Positions 57,801-64,000 of a stretch of 64,000 nucleotides of DNA are shown here, one piece after another. Made by a program: the position numbers and the translations under genes. Below the pieces are notes generated by a model that did not search any database, had not been told where the DNA came from, and was given only the letters and a program-made list of their open reading frames with translations. Numbering within the stretch: position 1 is the first letter of the stretch; each line of letters opens with the position of its first letter. This DNA comes from Undaria pinnatifida (lineage: Eukaryota; Sar; Phaeophyceae; Laminariales; Alariaceae), in contig JABAKD010000027.1 of NCBI GenBank assembly GCA_012845835.1, positions 12,210,487 to 12,274,486 on the forward strand. Reading direction: 5' to 3'.

Positions 57801-58890
57801 ATGAAGCGCGTGAGGCCAAGGGTATGGTACGGGGGTCATATTAGTAGTGTTTAGGGCCTTGTTGTGTTTTTCGTTTCGGAATAGGCTCCACCGTCATGGG
57901 ATCCCTTGTTCCGATTCGCGAACAAAACATTCGATGTGTGTTTTAAGTCCGTTGTTGACTGAGCCACAGAGCCACTCACACAAGGGGCTTAAATTCGGTA
58001 GTGAAAATAAGGTCATCCCCCTCTGGTGCGGCCATGGCCCGGAAAACTCGATGTTGCGTTTCATACGCAGGAGGTGTGGCGCAAGCCAAGCGTCGACGGC
58101 CTCCACGATTGGCGCAGACAATATGCGTTTTTTTCCCCCTCCCAGGCGTGAGTATGCCGACAAACAACTTTCTTCTATGCCAACGGTCATCCAAAGTTGT
58201 TGCTTATACGCAACCTGTAAATGCTGACCTGCAGCCATGGCGCTGCTCCAGTGCCGTGCACATTGCTGATGGCGGCGTTGGCAATACTGTCGATAGCTCC
58301 GCCGAAGAAACCCTGTAGAACCAATTGGTGTTGTTCACCAGCGACGCGTGCTTATCATTGGATGGTAGTGATGAGAACAAAGCACCACCTGGCAGTAGCT
58401 GGTCATCGAATTGTTGGCTTCAATAAAAACTTGCCAACATGGCGGCTTTATCATGTGTCACATACCCTGGTTAATAGTTTTGCTTAGATGGAAGCTGAAA
58501 CACGTTTCAGTGGAGGCGTAAATAGGTCGATACCAGGACATTCACGTGTAGAAGTACGATTCATGGATGGCAACACGAACAGCTGTACAAGAGCACGTCA
58601 CTTCGTAGACACAACACAGACGAAGAGATAACGCCCCGCGAGAAATATGTAAAACCAGAGACTAGACTATACTGTTTACACGCGGTTAATTTACAGACAG
58701 ACCAGCAAAACACATTTCGCGTATTTAGAATGGCAATGCTTTTTAGGACAGATGAATTCAACGATCACGTCACCTGCAAGAAGCACCACACACAGACCAG
58801 CCAGAGAGTCCCAGCTGTGACAAGCGGCACTGAAAACAGCCCAAGGCCGGCTGTCGCGACCCCCAACCGGTTCATGGGGTTATTCAGTGC
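42672..58890 (-). CDS. MFS transporter gene, MFSD4/NaGLT1-like, seven exons found (5' end missing)
   Basis: Seven minus-strand exons join with matching phases into about 450 residues: 58890-58774, 58312-58229, 52967-52700, 51965-51545, 50781-50646, 50055-49962 and 42892-42672. All introns proposed are GT-AG. The product is a membrane protein with a long acidic, Ser-rich loop between its two halves. Signatures of the MFSD4 family (vertebrate members include a sodium-dependent glucose transporter) are FFGGAIDSIAN, FLFLYVGAEVGFGAWIAIAV, LFWGGITVGRFLAVPLA, FGLFMASTFPLAL and SGKNTSRMVIGGALGEIL. Substrate is unknown. The first helices (about 80-100 residues) are not found upstream to 64000. Introns of 5.3 and 7.1 kb hold mobile element debris. 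The exon structure is deduced by eye; transcript data would settle it. Confidence 0.8.
48284..48540 (+). repeat. SINE-like element with tRNA-like heads at both ends, inverted
   Basis: Starts GTAGCTCGGTGGGTAGA (A box-like) with GTGAATTGGATTCTTGCC (B box-like). It ends in AACACTGCCCGCTGAGCTAC, the reverse complement of a GTAGCTCAGCGGGCAGT head, preceded by a reversed B region (ACGAGTTCGGCGAGAATC). GAGGTCACGTGATT follows, as at 38136 in the other cluster. Confidence 0.65.
48600..48860 (+). repeat. Second SINE-like element and a solo tRNA-like head
   Basis: CCCGGAGATCCCTGCTGTAA and AAGTCGGTGAGAACCGATTA match the reversed head of 48284-48540. A forward head GTAGCTCAGCGGGTAGTGCT begins at 48828. 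The start of this element is not well defined. Confidence 0.5.
49962..50055 (-). CDS. MFS transporter exon f
   Basis: 94 bp, phase 0 to 1. Acceptor CATAATAG, donor AGTGCAG before GTGAGTGT. Encodes ISLAWAALGVGLFGLFMAST then FPLALSLLPSA, matching the late helix where the family has a GxGMxSxFP motif. Confidence 0.8.
50646..50781 (-). CDS. MFS transporter exon e
   Basis: 136 bp, phase 2 to 0. The acceptor follows a pyrimidine-rich tract ending CGCGCCAG; donor GGAAGG precedes GTAAGAAA. Encodes LFWGGITVGRFLAVPLAIRF and a second helix NLLGGLLSSVLLLLAGR. Confidence 0.85.
51545..51965 (-). CDS. MFS transporter exon d
   Basis: 421 bp, phase 1 to 2. It has a GAAGAAG acceptor cluster (51963-51970), so the exact start may vary by one codon. 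Encodes the rest of the acidic, Ser-rich central loop, then ISLIVLLAFFLFLYVGAEVG and AWIAIAVLRDG. Ends AG before GTGTGAAG. Confidence 0.8.
52700..52967 (-). CDS. MFS transporter exon c
   Basis: 268 bp, phase 0 to 1. Acceptor ATAATCAG sits right beside a GAT-type microsatellite, and donor GGAAG is followed by GTAAGGTGTG. Encodes GLHCCFSIGAIVAP, GYRTVFVAFGLIAIPASLAC, then the start of the hydrophilic central loop. A second, identical donor lies 42 bp further on. Confidence 0.85.
52972..53112 (-). repeat. GAT/GAC/GGT trinucleotide repeat
   Basis: About 140 bp of imperfect ATC/ACC/GTC units on the plus strand, GAT/GGT/GAC on the coding strand of the transporter. It ends five bases from the intron acceptor of exon c. 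Confidence 0.9.
53710..54617 (-). pseudogene. Tyrosine recombinase pseudogene inside the transporter intron
   Basis: Minus-strand pieces in three frames rebuild the order of a YR core. They are HCLTRRDEAFYRGGQRLTSL, VHFRSHKGDQAQQGSG (conserved Lys turn) and GGGAVAL (54353-53787), then VWRYMEAFAAIWQMVA, EVGLHSLPIGAATALAAGGG and AVYTRKDP (53952-53710). The HxxR box is HSLP, so the catalytic Arg is lost, while the final Tyr (VYTR) remains. It resembles the recombinase at 30.5 kb in layout but not closely in sequence, so it belongs to a different YR family. No RT is attached here. Confidence 0.75.
54787..55844 (-). other. Possible nested gene, unknown function
   Basis: The frame 55844-55308 (179 codons) contains GWYIFVDLRAARWGRCHSPV and VEALRVGLEFGAKMFINSMM. 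A good donor (GCG before GTGAGTGC) near 55375 and an acceptor (CGGCAG before GTGTCC) near 55245 could join it to DVEHRPWFISGKCHFGVAFV, although the phases do not fit cleanly. 55215-54787 ends a Gly/Ser-rich hydrophilic frame with a natural-looking stop. I do not recognise the family. It could equally be chance open frame in GC-rich sequence. Confidence 0.3.
55866..57028 (-). other. Gly-rich open frames over a GC-rich minisatellite
   Basis: 57028-56510 reads TTNEFLSVLQMTIDDFVDV and then becomes Gly/Pro-rich. From about 56640 to 55970 diverged 90-bp units encode, in shifting frames, VGYSGAWGDAGVVGATYGQ, VGFGGAIGVAGVPSALHE and VGYCGDLCGAGALGALYEQ. The repeat is real; whether it is translated is unknown. 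It lies inside an intron of the transporter on the same strand. Confidence 0.4.
58229..58312 (-). CDS. MFS transporter exon b
   Basis: 84 bp, 28 codons, phase 0. Acceptor TTCTACAG, donor CTGCAG before GTCAGC. Encodes GFFGGAIDSIANAAISNVHG and ends APWLQ, the most conserved family segment. Confidence 0.85.
58774..58890 (-). CDS. MFS transporter exon a
   Basis: 117 bp, 39 codons, phase 0 at both ends. Starts after CGGCAG and ends at TTGCAG before GTGACG. Reads NPMNRLGVATAGLGLFSVPL then TAGTLWLVCVWCFLQ, a transmembrane pair ending in the LQ that continues as GFFGG in the next exon. The upstream splice site is the least certain edge. Confidence 0.7.
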
Positions 58891-61424
58891 CTGCCGTAGA
58901 CGCGACATGAGGTCCGTCAGCGGCAGTCTGGTATCCAACACACATATCGAGCGTTGGAAGGCAAATACATAAACAGATGCACGGGTGGACGGGATGTCCC
59001 CATTTTTAGGTGCTTGTAGAACGTGCAGTGAACAATAGGCATTCGATGCACATTTCGCAAGGCCTAAAATCGCGCAAGGTCCCAAGGACGTGGGAAAATC
59101 TAACACCTTGGGCAACGCCCAAAGTTTCGAACATCGCACTGTTTGGGACAGTCGAGGTCGTATCATTCACGAGCGTAACAAATCATTGACTTGGGTGTAG
59201 TACGCCTCTAGTTTCAACGTAAAAAAAAACGCACGAATTTCAGAACGAGGGCGGGCCCGATCTCTGTGCAAGCTATGCGTTTCTCTGAGTTTGTACGCTG
59301 GTTTTCGAAATTCACGAAATTATATATGGCCTAATGAACGTGGGCGGATACTCACCTTGTACAAGCGATAATTATTCCAACTTTGTACCCGACCGTTTTA
59401 CTTGGTACTACAGTATACTGTTGTCGCTTCTGCGGTCTGGCCTGTATGCTGTCCTAACCATCTTGAGGATGCGCTTTGCTGGTGATGCACTACAACTGCT
59501 ACTGCTACTGGTACTGCTGCTGCTACGGCTACGGCTACTGCTACTGCTACTGCTAGTGCTACTGCTACTGCCACTGTACTGCTACGGCTACTGTCAATGC
59601 TGCTACTACTGTGTATGCAGTGTAAACCGCTCTGAAGTATCCGGTTGCATTTACGGACTTGTCTGTATTGTACCCACATTTATCTCAGAACCGTTTCGGG
59701 CATGGCGGGAGCCGGCGGAAGGCGCTAGCCACCATGGTGACGACGTGCCTCTATTGCACTAGATTATTTCGTTCCAATGAGAATTTCATCTTATACCCAT
59801 CAGTAGCTTACCATCACCGCTGTATTTTGGTAGTTCTCATACATACACGGCTGTTTGGAAGAGCGGGTGGGGTTCGAGGCCGGGCAGTGGGACGGGGTGA
59901 ATCGACGCCTAGCGCCTGGCCCCATTGATGACTCTTTGAGCGTGTCAATGGTAGCGATCTCGAACATGCAGTAAGCTTCTACTGTAAAACACCAGACAGC
60001 AACGAATAACTACAAAATGTTGAAGGCACGACATCACTATAGGAAATAAATGGAGATCCCAAATGCCAAAGCCCCAAAACCTGGGAAAAGTCACGAATAT
60101 CCCAAGCATTTCTCCTGGGAATGCTACTGCCCACACTACGAAAGGTCTGGTCATTCAATCGCATACCGCAAAGGCACGTCGTCTTCCACTCTGCGGACCA
60201 TCAAGTCGCCCACAATGGAACCCCAAGGGTGCGCCAGCTAGCCTTGGGCTGCGAAAGCAACTGAGTTAAATCGACACACGACGCGTATGAAAATACGTGG
60301 AAGTGTGGTGAGCTAACGCTGTATTTTCCCCATCCGCCGGAGGTGAAAAAAAAAAAAAAAAGTCAATTCGCCCATCCCATTGGAAAAAGCCTCGCCGACG
60401 CCCGCTTTACGAAATTTCGAGTGATTCCCTCATATTGCGCAAAACCACTTTGTTTCCTACGTTGCAAAATGTCAGTCCACGCCCTCACGTTCTACCAAGT
60501 CGCACCGTCGCCTGCTTTGCGAACTATCAGGTCACCCCCTCGCATTCCACAACGCTACGTTGTCACCTATTTTGCGAAATCCTGCGGTGTTTCCTCAAAC
60601 TATACGGTGTCGGCGTAACCAAGGCCTGCCCGGAAAAAACAAAAGTGGGGGCCGCGCCATTTTTACGTCGACCAGTATCAAATCGTACCATTGTCACATT
60701 CCACCGACTCGGCGCGAGATATGGCAGGCACTCCTGGTTTATTTCCACAATATACGAATACCTCTTTTACAGAAACGCACTAAAGGGGATATACAGGCGA
60801 CACTGAATGCCCTCAATCGAATTTTTACTTTTAGTGTACCTTGAACTTACACGACCTGATAGATAAAGGGGCAAAAACGGGAAAAGAAAGATCATCCAGC
60901 AATGATTACTGCCTCACACAATACAAACAAAGAAGTCCGTAGACCGGTATCAAATCGTACCCATATCACTAGCAGCCCCCGACTTGGCGCAACATACGAT
61001 AGGTCCCGGGAAGCTTGACACATATTGCCACGTTAATCGGTACGTCTTCACATGACATTATACCGCCCGAAAAAATCGGCCTGCCGGTTGAAAATGTGCG
61101 GAAGAGGAGCCAAACAACAGCACGTGTCCGATACGGAACAACTCAAACAGAACTACAGCAGCAACCCCTCTGTTAGGTATTCCCCTCGTGAGTACGCAAA
61201 AGACAATCGTTTGCCACACCAGCAATTTCATGTTCTCTATTAATAGTGTTAGAGTAAATGCGATTCCTCTAAGTCTCTAAAATCCTCCCGTTCCAAGCCA
61301 CTAAACCTCCCAACATATCAGCTCAATGGTACGCATGTAGACACCGTGGAGGGAAAACAAGAAATATCAAAAGGGCGGGCGTCGATTGAAAGGCCAAGCA
61401 GAAAGCCAGGTGGGTGGTGGGCAC
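58891..61424. other. Stretch upstream of the recognised transporter exons
   Basis: The missing first exon or exons of the transporter should lie here or beyond 64000, but no helix-like coding frame with splice sites was found. Degenerate tandem copies of CGAAATxTCAGGT-like sequence with 52-56 bp spacing occur at 60409-60600. A diverged direct repeat with AGTATCAAATCGTACC-like sequence occurs at 60675 and 60948. Confidence 0.4.
59482..59606 (+). repeat. CTG/CTA triplet repeat
   Basis: Imperfect CTACTG, CTGCTG and CGGCTA units over about 125 bp. The poly-Leu frame is an artefact. Confidence 0.85.
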
Positions 61425-62035
61425 CATATCTTTCATGGAAGCTTCTACGGAAGCTTCCATGAAGACTTCCGTGGACGTTACTTCCACGAAAGCTTCCATA
61501 ACTTCCACGAAAGCTTCCATAACTTCCACGAAAGCTTCCATCACTTCTATGAAAGCTTCCATGGAGGCTTTCGTGTAAGGCTTTCGTGGAAGTGTCTCCC
61601 ATGGAATCTTTCGTGGAATCTTTCGTGGAAGCTTCGGTGGAAGTTACGTCGGTGGAAGCTTTCATGTCTTCCATATCGTCCATGGAAGCTTCCACGGAAG
61701 CTCGCATAAAAGCTTCCGTGGAAGTAACTTCCATGAAAGCTTCCATAACTTCCGCGAAAGCTTCCATTACTCTTATGAAAGCTTCCATGCAAGCTTTCGT
61801 GGAAGTTACTTCCATGGAAGCTTTCGTGGAAGCTCCCGTGGAAGTTACTTCCGTGGAAGCTTTCTTATCTTCCATATCTTCCATATGGAAGCTTCCATGA
61901 AAGCCTTCAAGGAAGCTATGGAAGCTTTCATGGAAGCTTCCACCGCTTCAATTGCTTCCATGGAAGCTTCCATATCTTCCATAGCTTCCATACCTTCCAT
62001 GGAAGCTTCCATGAAAGCGGTGAAAGCTTCCACGC
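61425..62035 (+). repeat. Minisatellite of palindromic AAGCTT units
   Basis: About 600 bp built of variants of TTCCATGGAAGC and TTCCACGAAAGC, with an AAGCTT core about every 21-24 bases. Many units are perfect 12-bp palindromes (TGGAAGCTTCCA). Both strands are open for long stretches because the units lack stops. I do not accept these as genes. Confidence 0.9.
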
Positions 62036-62860
62036 AAAATGCAAGTAGTGCCAGAGACGGCATGCCTTGGAGTACTACTTCCAGCCGATTCGTGCAAAAT
62101 GCGGCGCAACTTGGTTTTTGCTCCCGCTTGAAAAAAGGCTTAGTATTATTAAAATACATCAAGGCCTCTCATTGGTCTTTACGAGTTTCGCTCCTAGAGA
62201 AAGCCCGAGGCCGTAAACAGAAGCTGACTATGGCACCCCCTTTCACTGGTCATGAGGGTCAGCATGATATCAAATATTTACCTTTGGACTAGATGTTGCG
62301 TGCGTTATTTTGGGGCAGATAATTTCGAACTTTTACCGTGAACCAGCCTGTCGTATGTAAAAACATATGTTAAAGAATAAAAGGGAACGCCCGGACTACC
62401 TACAACAACGGGGGGCACCGTACAACGACCAATGAACAGATCAATACACACTCATCATGTGGGCATTGGGAAAACAGTCGTGCTTAAACTATTACGCTTA
62501 TGCGAACAGATAATGTTAAAAAGCAATAGGGTACGCCCGGACGACCTACAACAACGACGGACACCCTACAAAGGGGGGGTGTCGATAGAAAAGTCTTAGA
62601 ACGCGATGCTGCGATTTCAAGATGTAAGCCAGTTGGGTGGGGGAAAATTACCAACTTTTTTTTCTAGAGGAAAATATCTTCCTTCGCCGTATAACACAAG
62701 AAAATCTCTACTATTATAGATTATTTCTTGCTGTATCATCGATTGATGGCGCACACGACGTGTTGTTTTCAAGAAGGTCTCTATTATTACAGATTACGGC
62801 TGTATCATCGATTTGCATGCCACGTGTTGACCCGACTTCGGGTAAGCCGAGGAACCTAAA
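62036..62860. other. Gene-free stretch
   Basis: A short direct repeat, GAACGCCCGGACTACCTACAACAACG versus a close copy, occurs near 62383 and 62532. Another pair is at 62696 and 62780. Nothing coding is recognised. Confidence 0.4.
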
Positions 62861-63390
62861 ATCCAAAATGGTCACCAATTTTCGCTTGTGTCTCTCACCC
62901 GCCGTGGTACGTGTTCGCGGCCAGGTACGGCACAGATGAGGAAGAGTGAGGGGCGTTGATGGATCAACCCCTCGAGCAAAGAGATTTAACCGAGAAATCC
63001 GTTATCCAAAGGCAACGACACACAGCGGTAGCTTTGATAGGGAAAACGCTTCAATGCGGCCATGAAAAAAACGTTGTCGGGACGATATAAGATGCCAATT
63101 AAGAAAAAATGCCAATTTAGAAACATGCCCCTCGCCATGTGTTATTCGTTCAAGCTCTCTGCATACGCCAAGATCCAAAGAAAAGTCCGAGAGTACCGTC
63201 CAAAAATTCAAAACCATGGCCCATTTCCCTTGTCTCCCTCAGCCCCCATACGCGTTTCCGGCCAAGTTCGGAACGGATAAGGCAGGGCAAGGGGCGTTGG
63301 AGTCGCCCCTCGAAGACGGCGTCCGAACGAATCTATTTGACTGAGAAACTCGATATTCGAGAATCCTATACTGGGGCCGAGATGAAAACA
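62861..63390 (-). repeat. Dispersed repeat D, inverted, partly tandem
   Basis: 62870-63020 and 63215-63390 share CTCTCACCCG or CTCCCTCAGC, GTTCGCGGCC or GTTTCCGGCC, and GGGGCGTTG. The reverse complement of 63040-63385 matches 37345-37700. They are old copies with no coding content. Confidence 0.65.
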
Positions 63391-64000
63391 AACTTCTTAC
63401 CAATCCTTGTCTTCTGAAAAAAATACATCATTCTATATTGTCTGTGCACAACTCAAAATCCTAATTTTTCCCAGCACAAATGACAACCTTTCTCTGCACA
63501 CAGATGGTTGTTCCGAGATCTGAAAGTACCCGCAAACGCCGTGTTTACAGGCGTATCGCGTGACGGAGAGTTTTTTTTTTTTTTCTCTTTGACTTTTTAT
63601 CCCCGATAAACCAGAAAAACTTGTCTTGTTTTTTCCAGAGGTATTGTTTGGCAATGCCAAAAAAACTCAACGGTTTTGAACAGATCTTGGAATTTGCCAG
63701 TTTTTTTTTTTTTGAAAATGTTCTAAATTAACGGAGATATCGCGGAAAAACTTGATCTAGAGGATAAACTTGTTTGGTTTTCTATGCGATAACTAACCAA
63801 CCGATTTCGAAATAGAGCGCGGCAAACGATTCCTCTCATCAATCGCCAGGTGGGTACATTTGGTTTTTGATGGGAAAAATCTGGTTCTCGAGAATTTCGC
63901 ATTTTTTCTGTTCCGCACCATGCGGCGACTTTTTCTTTCGCTTGGTGTACAACAACACAGCAACCGCGGCAGATAGAACAAAACAAAACACGCACGCAAG
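63391..64000. other. Gene-free stretch at window end
   Basis: Runs of T near 63570 and 63700. No gene or clear repeat is supported. Confidence 0.4.

Larger units (their letters stand above)
52968..58228 (-). other. Intron 2 of the transporter gene (5.3 kb)
   Basis: Bounded by GTCAGC (58228) and ATAATCAG (52968). It holds the trinucleotide repeat, a recombinase pseudogene, a minisatellite and unassigned open frames, listed separately. 57030-58228 shows no gene. Confidence 0.7.

Noticed and set aside
61318-61900. Long frames on both strands over the AAGCTT minisatellite
   Set aside because: The repeat units contain no stop in any frame on either strand, so openness is not evidence of coding.

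Overview
The window looks like a repeat-rich piece of a eukaryotic nuclear genome. I infer a stramenopile, most likely a brown alga (Ectocarpus or kelp type). The grounds are Ty3/gypsy and tyrosine-recombinase retroelements whose coding style resembles elements I know from brown algae and oomycetes, GT-AG introns up to 7 kb, many triplet repeats and long poly-C tracts, and roughly even base composition. There are no operons, ribosome binding sites, CRISPR arrays or phage genes. No homology search was possible, so the organism call is an inference.

Layout. 1-5651 is a degenerate Ty3/gypsy element on the minus strand, with a partial LTR at each end, and it abuts a LINE-type reverse transcriptase fragment (5652-6066). 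6.1-9.6 kb is a patchwork of dispersed repeat fragments in AT-rich sequence. 9.9-12.06 kb holds a broken minus-strand gene with a C-terminal NADAR domain, flanked by direct copies of a copia-like fragment. 12.5-14.1 kb is a poly-C-rich repeat block running into a roughly 260-bp GTT microsatellite. 14.7-15.8 kb is a broken Gln/Pro-rich ORF with a 90-residue tandem repeat. 16.5-22.5 kb is a roughly 3-kb tandem duplication, followed by a diverged satellite of about 245-bp units (22.7-24.1 kb). 26.5-29.8 kb is a second gypsy pol fragment. 29.87-35.22 kb is a tyrosine-recombinase (DIRS/Ngaro-like) retroelement with gag, RT, RNase H and recombinase parts plus a NADAR segment fused in frame. 37.1-41.35 kb holds SINE-like elements with tRNA-like heads, an inverted copy of the 12.5-13.7 kb block, and a small hairpin element.

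The one clear host gene is a minus-strand major facilitator transporter of MFSD4/NaGLT1 type. I resolved seven exons between 58890 and 42672, and their splice phases all fit. Its 5' exon or exons were not found. Its introns carry a tyrosine-recombinase pseudogene, SINE-like elements, minisatellites and some open frames that may be a nested gene. The last 5 kb (59-64 kb) is repeats, including a minisatellite of palindromic AAGCTT units.

Most coding sequence here belongs to dead mobile elements. The most unusual points are the NADAR domain tied to a tyrosine-recombinase retroelement, a hairpin element whose two intact copies differ by a compensatory base pair, and SINE-like elements with a tRNA-like head at each end in opposite orientation.
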